Shown: positions 8,203-16,496 of the stretch, in pieces
Numbering within the stretch: the stretch's first letter is position 1
Layout: every line of letters begins with the position of its first letter
From: Azospirillum endophyticum
GTDB taxonomy: Bacteria; Pseudomonadota; Alphaproteobacteria; Azospirillales; Azospirillaceae
NCBI RefSeq assembly: GCF_016595245.1
Contig: NZ_JAENHM010000007.1
Span: forward strand, 1-64,000
DNA: 64,000 bases
Direction: 5' to 3'
Translations under genes and position numbers: made by a program
The notes under the pieces: generated by a model
What the model was told of the DNA's origin: nothing
Seen by the model: only the letters and a program-made list of their open reading frames with translations
Databases searched by the model: none

Positions 8203-10182
8203 CTAACCATCGGGATGGAAGTGATCGTATATCTTTTTCGCAACGGTCCGATTGATCCCCTCCACCGCCTCCAAATCGGCAAGCCCGGCGCGCGCCACCG
8301 CCGCGCCGCTGCCGAAATGGTGCAGCAGGGCTTTCTTGCGGGCGGGTCCGATGCCGGCGACCTCGTCGATCGGCGACTTGCCGATGGCCTTGGTCCGCTT
8401 GGCCCGATGGGTGCCGATGGCGAAGCGATGGGCTTCGTCGCGCAGCCGCTGCAGGAAATACAGCACGGGATCGCGCTGCTCCATCTGGAAGGGCGGGCGA
8501 TTCTCCATGAAGAAATGTTCGCGCCCCGCATCGCGGTCCGGTCCCTTGGCGATGCCGACCAGCGTGACGTCGTCGATGCCCAGTTCCGCGAACACCTCCA
8601 GCGCGACGTTCAACTGCCCGAGGCCGCCGTCGATCAGCACCAGATCGGGCCAGCTTCCCAGGCTACGCTCCGGGTCCTCCTTCATCGCCCGGCCGAATCG
8701 GCGGGTCAGCACCTCGCGCATCATGGCGAAATCGTCGCCGGCCGCCCCTTCGTTCCGGATGTTGAACTTGCGGTAGGCGTTCTTGATGAAGCCCTCCGGC
8801 CCGGCGACGATCATGCCGCCGATGGCGTGAGCCCCCTGGATGTGGGAGTTGTCGTAGACCTCGACCCGCTCGGGCGGTCCGTCCATGCCGAAGGCGGCGG
8901 CCACCCCCTCCAGCAGGCGTGCCTGGCTGGAGCTTTCGGCCAGCCGCCGCCCATGCGCCTCGCGCGCGTTGGTCAGGGCATGCTCGACGATCCGCCGCTT
9001 CTCCCCGCGCTTGGGCTCCGCCAGCTCGACCTTGTGCCCGGCGCGCACGGCCAGGGCCTCGGTCAGCAGGTCCAGCTCCGGCAGCGCGTGGCTGACCAGA
9101 ACCAGCGGCGGGGCGGCCTTGTTCTCATAGAATTGGGCGATGAAGGCGGCCAGCACCTCGTCGGTTTCCGCCGCCTTGTCATGGCTGGGGAAATAGGCCC
9201 GGTTGCCGTAGTTGCGCCCGCCGCGGAAGAAGAAGACCTGGATGCAGGTCACCCCGCCCTCGGCATAGGCGGCGATGACGTCGGCATCCTCCACCACCCC
9301 TTCGACATTGATGTCCTGGTGGGCCTGGATGGCGGTCAGCGCGCGGATACGGTCGCGGTAGCGCGCCGCCGTCTCGAAATCCATCGCCTCGGAGGCCGCC
9401 ATCATGCGGTCCGCGAATTCCGTCTGGATGTCGCGGCTCTTGCCCGACAGGAAGGCGCGCGCCTGGTCCACCTGCGCCTGGTACTCCGCCGGGCTGACGC
9501 GGCCGACGCAGGGCGCGGTGCAGCGCTTGATCTGGTACTGCAGGCAGGGGCGGGTGCGGGCGGCGAACACCGTGTCGGCGCAGTTGCGCAGAAGGAAGGC
9601 GCGCTGCAGCGCCGTGATCGTCCGGTTCACAGCGCCGGCCGAGGCGAATGGACCGAAATAGTCGGCGTCGCGCCCGCGCGCGCCGCGATGCTTGGTCAGC
9701 TGCGGATAATCATGGTCCTTGGTAATCATGATGTGCGGAAAGGTCTTGTCGTCCCGCAACAAAACGTTGTAGCGGGGCATCAGCTTCTTGATCAGGTTCG
9801 ATTCGAGAAGCAGCGCCTCCACCTCGGTGTGGGTGTTGACGAACTCCATCGTCTCGGTCTCCGCGACCATGCGCTGGAGCCTGACCGGCAGCTTTCCGAC
9901 CTGGGTGTAGTTGGTCACCCTGCGCTTCAGGTTGCGCGCCTTGCCGACATACAGGACCGCCCCGTCACCCGCCAGCATGCGGTAGACGCCCGGAGTCTGC
10001 GGCAGGGTCTTCAGATGCTCCCGGATGATCTCGACGCCCCGGTCGATGTCGGCCGGGCGCCGCTTCGGACGCGCGGCCACACCGGCGTCAGCCGGTGCCT
10101 CGGCGGCAGGAGCGCTCGCATCGCCTCCGGCGGCATCGGCCGAAGGGGAATCCAGGGGAGCGGAGGAATGCGTTTCGGACAT
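8203..10182 (-). CDS. uvrC: Excinuclease ABC subunit UvrC
   Basis: This 659-residue nucleotide excision repair endonuclease makes both cuts around a lesion after UvrB loading. The N-terminal GIY-YIG domain ([25 protein letters not shown], interrupted here only by length) is followed by a cysteine patch ([17 protein letters not shown]) and a UVR segment ([16 protein letters not shown]). The RNase H-like C-terminal nuclease has [11 protein letters not shown] and [13 protein letters not shown], and helix-hairpin-helix motifs come last. An Ala/Pro-rich N-terminal extension of about 45 residues precedes the GIY domain. The ATG at 10180-10182 is favoured over an in-frame start 48 bases upstream. 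No LexA box is seen upstream. Confidence 0.96.
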   Translation of the reverse strand: MSETHSSAPLDSPSADAAGGDASAPAAEAPADAGVAARPKRRPADIDRGVEIIREHLKTLPQTPGVYRMLAGDGAVLYVGKARNLKRRVTNYTQVGKLPVRLQRMVAETETMEFVNTHTEVEALLLESNLIKKLMPRYNVLLRDDKTFPHIMITKDHDYPQLTKHRGARGRDADYFGPFASAGAVNRTITALQRAFLLRNCADTVFAARTRPCLQYQIKRCTAPCVGRVSPAEYQAQVDQARAFLSGKSRDIQTEFADRMMAASEAMDFETAARYRDRIRALTAIQAHQDINVEGVVEDADVIAAYAEGGVTCIQVFFFRGGRNYGNRAYFPSHDKAAETDEVLAAFIAQFYENKAAPPLVLVSHALPELDLLTEALAVRAGHKVELAEPKRGEKRRIVEHALTNAREAHGRRLAESSSQARLLEGVAAAFGMDGPPERVEVYDNSHIQGAHAIGGMIVAGPEGFIKNAYRKFNIRNEGAAGDDFAMMREVLTRRFGRAMKEDPERSLGSWPDLVLIDGGLGQLNVALEVFAELGIDDVTLVGIAKGPDRDAGREHFFMENRPPFQMEQRDPVLYFLQRLRDEAHRFAIGTHRAKRTKAIGKSPIDEVAGIGPARKKALLHHFGSGAAVARAGLADLEAVEGINRTVAKKIYDHFHPDG

Positions 10183-10598
10183 GACCAGAATGTCGTCGAC
10201 CGGCCGTCCCGGGTCAACCGTTGGGCACATGCCTTGCGCATGCGGAGCGACTCACCCCTCCTGAAGAATATCCACGAAACCTGTGGATAAGTTTGTCGAT
10301 AACGGAGTGAGTAGCCCGTTCGGAGCCAAGCGCCGCAAGGGATCGCATGCCTCCGCCTATTTTTTGGGCATTTTACCTAACTCCTTGATTTCCTTAGGTC
10401 AGCTTCAAGTCAAGCAGGGCATTCGACGCGTAGCTACAAAATTGTCGCAGGGCTGCAGGCGCCTCTTGCGCGGGGTGGGGCACCTGTGTAAAACGCGCGG
10501 TCGCTTTCGCCGCACCGCACCAACGGGGTCTTGCCCCGCTCCCCGTCCCCGCACTCGGCGGGGTCGCCCTCTCCATGTTCAAATCGTGTAACCGGCGG
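10183..10598. other. Gene-free 416-base region with clustered DnaA-box-like sites
   Basis: No convincing gene lies here. The stretch holds a perfect DnaA box (TGTGGATAA, 10282-10290, which is TTATCCACA on the other strand). Twelve bases on is TGTCGATAA (10294-10302, 8/9). TGTGTAAAA (10485-10493) fits the relaxed TTWTNCACA pattern, and an opposed ATATCCACG (10268-10276) fits 7/9. A locally AT-rich patch lies at about 10357-10405. The layout could be an origin or a DnaA-controlled promoter of uvrC. The motifs are seen; the role is inferred. Confidence 0.4.
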
Positions 10599-11369
10599 CT
10601 ATTCGTTGGGGACGAAGCCATGCAGCGGCTGCGCCCATCCCAGATGCTCCCCGCCGTCCAGCGCGATCATCTGGCCGGTCATCGCCGGTGCGGCGATCAG
10701 GAAACGGATGGCGGCGCAAATCTCTTCCGGCGTGGTGCCGCGCTGCAGGGGGGTCGCATCCCACTGGGCGGCGAACTCCTCCTCCGTCTGGCGATCGTTG
10801 CGCAGGGTGGGACCGGGACCGATGCCGTTGACGCGGATGCGCGGCGCAAGCGCCAATGCCATCGTGCGGGTCAGCGCCCATAGCCCCATCTTCGACAGCG
10901 TGTAGGAAACGAAATGCGGCGTCGGATTCCAGACGCGCTGGTCGATCACGTTGACGATCAGCCCGCCTTCGTCCTCCGGCAACCGTGACGCGAAATCCTG
11001 CGACAGCACGAAGGGTGCCCGCAGATTCGCTTCCATATGGGCGTCCCAGGATTCGCGGGTCACGTCGGCGACCTCGTCGCGTTCGAAGCGGGAGGCATTG
11101 TTGACGAGCAGGGTCAGCGGGCCCAGCCGCTCGGTTGCCGCCGGCACCAGCGTCTTGACCTCCGCCTCGCGGTCCAGGTCTGCGGCGAAGGCCATGGCGC
11201 GGCCCCCTGCCCGCTCGATCTCCGCGACGACGGCATCGGCCTCGGCGCGCGAGCTTCGGTAGTGGACGGCGACGTCCCAGCCCTGTTTCGCCAGATCGAG
11301 CGCGATGGCCCGCCCGATGCGTTTGCCGGCCCCGGTCACCAGGGCCGCTTTCCTCTTGATCTCGACCAT
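10599..11369 (-). CDS. Short-chain dehydrogenase/reductase (FolM/pteridine-reductase-like)
   Basis: This is a 256-residue classical SDR with a Rossmann fold. The NADP(H)-binding motif is TGAGKRIGRAIA (GxxxRIG form). The NNAS motif is present, the catalytic serine position appears changed (IVNVIDQR), and YTLSK supplies Tyr and Lys. The RIG motif and the VIDQRVWNPTPHFVSYTLSK-type active site match pteridine reductase/FolM-like SDRs, so a dihydromonapterin or dihydrofolate reductase role is plausible but unproven. It starts at MVEIKRK. No other folate gene is adjacent. Confidence 0.85.
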   Translation of the reverse strand: MVEIKRKAALVTGAGKRIGRAIALDLAKQGWDVAVHYRSSRAEADAVVAEIERAGGRAMAFAADLDREAEVKTLVPAATERLGPLTLLVNNASRFERDEVADVTRESWDAHMEANLRAPFVLSQDFASRLPEDEGGLIVNVIDQRVWNPTPHFVSYTLSKMGLWALTRTMALALAPRIRVNGIGPGPTLRNDRQTEEEFAAQWDATPLQRGTTPEEICAAIRFLIAAPAMTGQMIALDGGEHLGWAQPLHGFVPNE

Positions 11370-11464
11370 GGCGCCATAGGTACCTTGCCGTCGCCGCCGG
11401 TCAAGGGGCGAGAAGGCCGAAGGGCGAGACCGGAGGAGAGGTTGTAGGGAGGGGAAAGCCGGCG

Positions 11465-12280
11465 ATGTTGCGCGAAGCCTTCGAATATCTGACCACGCCC
11501 TGCCCACCGCTGGCCCGCCGTTTCGGTTACCTGTCGGAGATGGTTGCGCTCGGCGCCCGCTATCGCCGTCAGAGCCGGGCCTGGGCTCCGCATGTCGCCG
11601 CTTGCCACCGCTTCGTCGATCAGGCGATGCAGCGGACGGATCCGGGCGGGCGGGCGCTGGTCGCCGGATCGGGGCTGCTGATCGAAATCCCGCTCGACGC
11701 GCTGGCCGCCCGGTTCGACGAGGTGGTCCTGGTGGATATCCTGCACAGCCGTGCCGTGCGCCGGCGCGCGGCGAGCCTGGCCAACGTCCGCCTGGTGGAG
11801 ACGGACGTCAGCGGCGCGCTGGCCCCGCTTGCGGTGGCGCTGGACCGCGGCGCCCCGCTGCCCACCGGATTCGAACCGCCGACGCCGCAGGACGGCCCGT
11901 TCAGGTTCGCGGTGTCGTGCAACCTGCTGTCCCAGTTGCCGCTGCTGCCGCTGGAGGCGGTGGAACGGCACGCTCCGGGCATCGGAGAGACGGAGCGGCT
12001 CGCCTTCGCCCTGCGCATGGTCCACGGCCATCTGCGCTGGCTGGCCGCCGTCGCCGAGCGCGCGGCCCTGTTCACCGACATCGATGCCTCGTGGCTCCAC
12101 GGCGGCAGCGTGACGGAGGTCGAGGATTCGACCTGGGGCCTCGCCTTGCCCGCCCCGGACATGTCCTGGCTGTGGGACATCGCGCCGGCACCCGAGCAGG
12201 ACCGCAGGCAGGACCTGCGCCACAGCGTCGGCGGCTGGTTCGATGTGCGGACTGTGACGAGTGTCCTCCCGTCCTGTTGA
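11465..12280 (+). CDS. Conserved hypothetical protein, Rossmann/methyltransferase-like
   Basis: This 271-residue protein is not one I can name. The middle shows a nucleotide-binding-like pattern: GRALVAGSGLLIEIPLD, then EVVLVDILHSRAVRRRA and NVRLVETDVSG. This resembles motifs I-III of class I SAM-dependent methyltransferases, with an acidic residue after the second strand. It then has FRFAVSCNLLSQLPLLPLE, which could be the motif IV region. The N terminus (YLTTPCPPLARRFGYL) is distinctive. The gene is divergent from the SDR gene with about 95 bases between. Substrate and activity are unknown. Confidence 0.75.
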   Translation: MLREAFEYLTTPCPPLARRFGYLSEMVALGARYRRQSRAWAPHVAACHRFVDQAMQRTDPGGRALVAGSGLLIEIPLDALAARFDEVVLVDILHSRAVRRRAASLANVRLVETDVSGALAPLAVALDRGAPLPTGFEPPTPQDGPFRFAVSCNLLSQLPLLPLEAVERHAPGIGETERLAFALRMVHGHLRWLAAVAERAALFTDIDASWLHGGSVTEVEDSTWGLALPAPDMSWLWDIAPAPEQDRRQDLRHSVGGWFDVRTVTSVLPSC

Positions 12281-12321
12281 GGGAAGCTGAAACCTCAGAC
12301 CTGACAGACGGGAGAGCGCCC

Positions 12322-12720
12322 ATGTCCACCAGCGATCGCAACCGCGCCGGAGACGACCGTTCCATCGATGATCGGCGCAGGGACGACCGGAACATCGGCA
12401 ACGCGACCGGCCCCAGCGACAGTGGCGGCATCGACGAACGCGAAATCCCCCTGGACATCCGCGAGACGCGCGACCACCCGGATGTGGACGAGGAAATCCA
12501 GGGCTTCCAGCGCATCATCGGGCCCGGCGCCGGTGGCCCCATCGACCAGCCGGACGAGGATTTCGGCATTCCCGGCAGCGAGGAGGCCGGCGGCCTCGGC
12601 ACCGGTCCGCTGCCGCCGCGCCAGCCCGACCATCCGCCGGGACGGACGGGCGGTGACGGCGACGACCGGATCGTCTCGGATCGCAATGTCGCGGTGGACG
12701 GTGCGCGGGACCGCAAGTGA
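12322..12720 (+). CDS. Hydrophilic, probably disordered protein
   Basis: This 132-residue protein is extremely rich in Asp, Arg, Gly and Pro, with almost no hydrophobic core, no cysteine and no membrane segment. The N-terminal 40 residues repeat DDR/RDDR patterns; the middle reads IPLDIRETRDHPDVDEEI and the tail is Gly/Pro-rich. It looks intrinsically disordered. It begins 41 bases after the preceding gene with GGGAGAG upstream of ATG, so it may be co-transcribed. I recognise no family. Strong codon bias and a clean start support a real gene. Confidence 0.6.
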   Translation: MSTSDRNRAGDDRSIDDRRRDDRNIGNATGPSDSGGIDEREIPLDIRETRDHPDVDEEIQGFQRIIGPGAGGPIDQPDEDFGIPGSEEAGGLGTGPLPPRQPDHPPGRTGGDGDDRIVSDRNVAVDGARDRK

Positions 12721-12936
12721 TCGGGACGGCGAACTGTTGTCCGACAGGCCGCGCACAGTGTCCTGCGGCAATAGTTCGCACCTCCGTTGATTGAGTCAGC
12801 TGATACGGAAATCGTCTGGCGGCTTTGCGTGGGCTGCGCTTCTTGGGGCAGTGGCTCTGCCCTATCTTAGGATTCACAAAGCAAACGAACCCAAGGGAGT
12901 GGACGTCTCTCACCTCACGTGGAGATTCCCAAAGCC

Positions 12937-13104
12937 ATGAACACGTTCACCAACGACCCGCGCGACCTCCGCACCCACGACGAAATCATGCTGGCCGCCC
13001 GCCAGATGCGCGCCGATTACCTGCGCGAGCTGTTCGGCAAGCTGCGCGCCAGCCTGTCCGGCGCCCGTGCCGGCCACGGCACGGCGCTGCCGAGCGCGCG
13101 CTGA
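12937..13104 (+). CDS. Small conserved protein, RSP_7527-like
   Basis: This is a 55-residue polypeptide with an amphipathic helix (EIMLAARQMRADYLRELFGKLRASL). The pattern of small residues, then AxxMRAxxLRELF, recalls the RSP_7527 family of small alphaproteobacterial proteins and is also DUF1127-like in size and charge. The assignment is tentative. I prefer the ATG at 12937; a GTG at 12919 is in frame. A strong hairpin terminator follows at 13148-13182, which supports a real, separately terminated transcript. Confidence 0.6.
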   Translation: MNTFTNDPRDLRTHDEIMLAARQMRADYLRELFGKLRASLSGARAGHGTALPSAR

Positions 13105-13147
13105 GACCGGCGGCTCCGTCGGACAGCGGGGCTCATGCCAGGCAAGG

Positions 13148-13182
13148 AAACGGCACCGTGCACAGCTGCGCGGTGCCGTTTT
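13148..13182 (+). terminator. Rho-independent terminator after the small gene
   Basis: AAACGGCACCG (13148-13158) pairs perfectly with CGGTGCCGTTT (13171-13181) around a 12-base loop, and the stem runs into TTTT on the plus strand. It also has an A-run on the other side, so it could serve the convergent minus-strand DUF983 gene. Confidence 0.85.
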
Positions 13183-13207
13183 CGTATCCAGCCCCGATCG
13201 AACCGCC

Positions 13208-13588
13208 CTACCCGCGTTCCGACCCCGGTGCCCCCGTGCTCCACAGCAGCCCGAGCACCAGTCCCTTGCAGCGCGGCAGAAGGAGCAGCGACAGCAGCAC
13301 GGTCAGCAAGGGCCAGACCGCCAGGTGAACCCAGGTCGGCGGCTCGTAGGTCTGCTCGACCGACAGCAGGGATGGGATGACGATGTGCCCGACGATCAGG
13401 ATCGTCATCCAGGGCGGCGCGTCATCGGCACGCAGGTGGCCGTAGGCCTCACCGCAAGCCGAACAGTGATCGACCGGCTTCAGAAAATTCCGCAGCAGCC
13501 TGCCACGGCCGCAGTTGGGGCAGTTGCCGATCAGGCCGCGGACCGAGGCGAGAAACTTCGATGGAGCCGTTCCGGTTCCTGCGATCAT
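13208..13588 (-). CDS. DUF983 family membrane protein
   Basis: This is a 126-residue DUF983 protein. A zinc-ribbon-like part comes first (NCPNCGRGRLLRNFL, then HCSACGEAYGHLRADDAPPW), then two hydrophobic helices (MTILIVGHIVIPSLL and HLAVWPLLTVLLSLLLLP). The family is widespread in alphaproteobacteria, often near cytochrome oxidase or Nudix genes, with no firm function. The start at 13586-13588 is chosen because GGAAGGAG stands seven bases before it; the frame is open far upstream but carries no family sequence. Confidence 0.88.
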   Translation of the reverse strand: MIAGTGTAPSKFLASVRGLIGNCPNCGRGRLLRNFLKPVDHCSACGEAYGHLRADDAPPWMTILIVGHIVIPSLLSVEQTYEPPTWVHLAVWPLLTVLLSLLLLPRCKGLVLGLLWSTGAPGSERG

Positions 13589-13760
13589 GACCACTCCTTC
13601 CGTGTTGCCCGCAATATAGGCTCTTTGCGGACAGACCACATCCCCGATTGCGGACAGGGCGGTCATGCCTGCGTCCTCGGTCTCCACACTTCCGCTGCCG
13701 AGTTGACGGCGGCGTCCGCGCGGTCTAGGGGAAGATCTTCGCGTTCCGGAGACTTGAGCC

Positions 13761-14741
13761 ATGTCCTTCACCCGCCTGTTGTGCACCGCGGCGGCCCTCG
13801 CCGCTTTCGTCGGCCCGATCGCCGCGCCGGTTTCGGCGATGGCGCAGAGCAAGACCGTAACGATCACCGCCATCGTCCAGCATCCGGCGCTCGACGCGAC
13901 CCGCGACGGCGTGGTCGAGGCACTGAAGGACGCCGGCTACGTCCAGGGCCAGAACCTGAAGGTCGAATACCAGAGCGCGCAGGGCAACCCGGCCACCGCC
14001 GCCCAGATCGCCCGCCAGTTCGCCGGCTCCCGCCCCGACGTGATCGTCCCGATCTCCACCCCCTCGGCCCAGGCGGTGGCGGCGGCGACCCGCGACATCC
14101 CGGTGGTCTTCACCGCGGTGACCGATCCGGTGTCGGCGCAGATGGTGAAGTCGATGGACAAGCCCGGCGCCAACATCACCGGCCTGTCCGATATGGCGCC
14201 GGTGGGGGCGCATGTGGCGCTGATCCGCGAGATCCTGCCGCGGGCCAAGCGCATCGGCGTCCTCTACAACCCCGGCGAGCCGAACTCCGTCGTGCTGGTC
14301 AAGGCGCTGAAGGACGAGGCGGCGAAGGCCGGCCTGAGCGTCGTCGAGGCCTCCGTGCCGAAATCGTCCGACGCCCAGCAGGCGGTGCGCAGCCTCGTCG
14401 GCAAGGCCGATGCCGTCTACATCCCGCTCGACAACACCGTCGTCTCGGCGCTGGAGAGCGTCATCGCCGTCGGGCAGCAGGCCAAGCTGCCGATCTTCTC
14501 CGCCGACACCGACAGCGTCGCCCGCGGCACGGTCGCCTCGATCGGCTTCGATTATTTCCAGGTCGGCAAGCAGACCGGCGCCATCGTCGCCCGGGTCCTG
14601 AAGGGCGAGAAGCCGGGCGATATCCCGGTGACGCTCGCCAAGGGCACCGATCTGTTCGTCAACCCGAAATCCGCCGCCGCCATGGGCGTCACCCTGCCCG
14701 ACGCGGTGGTGAAGCGCGCGACCAAGGTGGTCGGACAGTAA
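13761..14741 (+). CDS. ABC transporter substrate-binding protein (PF04392, TrpX-like)
   Basis: This 326-residue periplasmic binding protein has a cleavable signal peptide ending about AMAQ. The fold is that of the ABC_sub_bind family: two lobes with DGVVEALKDAGYVQGQNLKVEYQ, FAGSRPDVIVPISTPSAQA and IPVVFTAVTDPVSAQMV. Members near the same permease and ATPase types import tryptophan or tyrosine in streptococci (TrpXYZ), but the ligand here is unknown. The next genes follow at 52 bases and with a 4-base overlap, forming a complete importer. Confidence 0.92.
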   Translation: MSFTRLLCTAAALAAFVGPIAAPVSAMAQSKTVTITAIVQHPALDATRDGVVEALKDAGYVQGQNLKVEYQSAQGNPATAAQIARQFAGSRPDVIVPISTPSAQAVAAATRDIPVVFTAVTDPVSAQMVKSMDKPGANITGLSDMAPVGAHVALIREILPRAKRIGVLYNPGEPNSVVLVKALKDEAAKAGLSVVEASVPKSSDAQQAVRSLVGKADAVYIPLDNTVVSALESVIAVGQQAKLPIFSADTDSVARGTVASIGFDYFQVGKQTGAIVARVLKGEKPGDIPVTLAKGTDLFVNPKSAAAMGVTLPDAVVKRATKVVGQ

Positions 14742-14793
14742 GGCTCCCGCCTCCGACCATCCCTGCCGGCAAGACTTCTTCAAAAGCACCGCA

Positions 14794-15702
14794 ATGTCAG
14801 AAATCGCCCTCTTCGGCGCCATCGAGATCGGCCTCGTCTATGCGCTGGTCGCCATCGGCGTCTATCTGTCCTTCCGCATCCTCGACTTCCCCGACCTGAC
14901 GGTGGACGGAAGCTTTCCGCTGGGGGCGGCCGTCTGCGCGGTGCTGCTGATCGCCGGAGTCAACCCGTGGCTCGCCAGCCTCGCCGCGGCGCTGGCCGGG
15001 GCGGCGGCCGGGCTGGTCACGGCGACTCTGAACGTGCGCTTCAAGATCCTGCATCTGCTCGCCAGCATCCTGACGATGATCGCGCTGTTCTCCGTCAACC
15101 TGCGGGTCATGGGGCGGCCGAACGTGGCGCTGCTGATGCAGGATACGGTGCTGACGCCCTTCTACGGGCTGGGGGTGCCCGACCACATCGTCCGCCCCCT
15201 GGTGGTCGGCGCCATCGTGGCGGCGGTCGTGCTGCTGCTGGCCCGCTTCCTCTCCAGCGAATTCGGGCTGGCGATGCGTGCGACCGGGGTGAACGCGCGG
15301 ATGGCTCGGGCACAGGGCGTCGATACCGACGCCCATGTCTATGCCGGCATCGCCCTGTCCAACGCCCTGACCGGTCTGGCCGGCGCCCTGTTCGCCCAGA
15401 CCAACGGCTTCGCCGACGTCACCACCGGCATCGGCACCATCGTCGTCGGGCTCGCCGCCGTGATCGTCGGCGAGACGGTGCTGCCCGCCCGCGCCCTGGC
15501 CCTGGCCCTGGTCGGCTGCGTCGTCGGTTCGATCCTCTACCGCCTTGCGGTCCAGCTGGCGCTGTCGGCGGACTCCATCGGCCTGCAGGCTTCCGACCTC
15601 AATCTGGTGACCGCGGTGCTGGTCGCCGTCGCCTTGATCCTGCCGCGCCTGAAAGCCAAGGCATCCCGTAGCACCGCCCGCAATCCGGGAGCCGCCAGAT
15701 GA
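14794..15702 (+). CDS. ABC transporter permease (LivH/TrpY-like)
   Basis: This 302-residue inner-membrane permease of the branched-chain-type family (BPD_transp_2) has about eight hydrophobic segments. It carries FRILDFPDLTVDGSFPLGAA near the N terminus and MRATGVNARMARAQGVDTD in the loop that contacts the ATPase. It lies between the binding protein and the ATPase; its stop overlaps the ATPase start by 4 bases (ATGA), which signals translational coupling. The C-terminal tail is basic. Confidence 0.93.
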   Translation: MSEIALFGAIEIGLVYALVAIGVYLSFRILDFPDLTVDGSFPLGAAVCAVLLIAGVNPWLASLAAALAGAAAGLVTATLNVRFKILHLLASILTMIALFSVNLRVMGRPNVALLMQDTVLTPFYGLGVPDHIVRPLVVGAIVAAVVLLLARFLSSEFGLAMRATGVNARMARAQGVDTDAHVYAGIALSNALTGLAGALFAQTNGFADVTTGIGTIVVGLAAVIVGETVLPARALALALVGCVVGSILYRLAVQLALSADSIGLQASDLNLVTAVLVAVALILPRLKAKASRSTARNPGAAR

Positions 15703-16496
15703 TCGCCGTCGAGGACATCCACGTCACCTTCGGGCGCGGCACGCCGCTGGAGAAGCATGCGCTGCGCGGCGTCGACCTGAGCATCCCGGAAGGCCAGTTC
15801 GTCACCGTCATCGGCTCCAACGGCGCCGGAAAATCGACCTTCCTCGGCTCGCTGGCCGGCGACGTCCTGGCGGAGCAGGGGCGCATTTCCATCGACGGCG
15901 CCGACGTCACCCGGTGGGACACGCCGCGCCGCGCCGGTCTGGTCGCCCGCGTCTTCCAGGATCCGATGGCGGGAAGCTGCGCCGCCCTGACCATCGAGGA
16001 GAACATGGCGCTGGCCGCCGCCCGCGGACGCCGCCGCGGCCTGGGGCTGGCGCTGGGCAGCGACCGCCGCAAGGGCTTCCGCGACCGCATCGCCGCGCTG
16101 GGGCTGGGGCTGGAGAACCGGCTGCACGACCGCATGGGCCTGCTGTCCGGCGGCCAGCGCCAAGCCGTCAGCCTGCTGATGGCGACGCTCGCCGGCTCCA
16201 AGATCCTGCTGCTCGACGAGCATACCGCGGCGCTCGACCCCGCCACCGCCGACTTCGTCCTCGACCTGACCCGCCGCATCGTCCGCGACAACCGCCTGAC
16301 GACGCTGATGGTCACCCATTCGATGCGGCAGGCCCTGGATTACGGCGACCGTACGCTGATGCTGCACGAGGGCCGCGTCGTCCTCGACGTGGCGGGCGAG
16401 GAGCGCGCCGGACTGGACGTGCCGCACCTGCTGGCCCTGTTCGCCAAGCAGCGCGGCGGGGCGGAGATCAGCGACGACAGCCTGCTGATCGGCTAG
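15699..16496 (+). CDS. ABC transporter ATP-binding protein (TrpZ-like)
   Basis: This 265-residue ATPase has Walker A GSNGAGKST, signature LSGGQRQAV, Walker B KILLLDEHTAALDP and the switch histidine in MVTHSM. It contains the subgroup's RVFQDPMAGSCAALTIEENMALA-type Q-loop (shortened here). It energises the permease encoded upstream. The stop codon lies in CTAG at 16493-16496, shared with the stop codon of the convergent CPA2 antiporter gene, so the two genes overlap tail to tail by 4 bases and no terminator separates them. Confidence 0.95.
   Translation: MIAVEDIHVTFGRGTPLEKHALRGVDLSIPEGQFVTVIGSNGAGKSTFLGSLAGDVLAEQGRISIDGADVTRWDTPRRAGLVARVFQDPMAGSCAALTIEENMALAAARGRRRGLGLALGSDRRKGFRDRIAALGLGLENRLHDRMGLLSGGQRQAVSLLMATLAGSKILLLDEHTAALDPATADFVLDLTRRIVRDNRLTTLMVTHSMRQALDYGDRTLMLHEGRVVLDVAGEERAGLDVPHLLALFAKQRGGAEISDDSLLIG

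Noticed and set aside
10283-10591. A 102-codon plus-strand frame in the DnaA-box region
   Set aside because: No ribosome site, Arg-rich low-complexity end, and it covers the DnaA-like motifs.
13703-13729. TTGACG...TCTAGG promoter before the ABC importer
   Set aside because: Spacing is only 15 bases and the -10 is poor; not strong enough to list.
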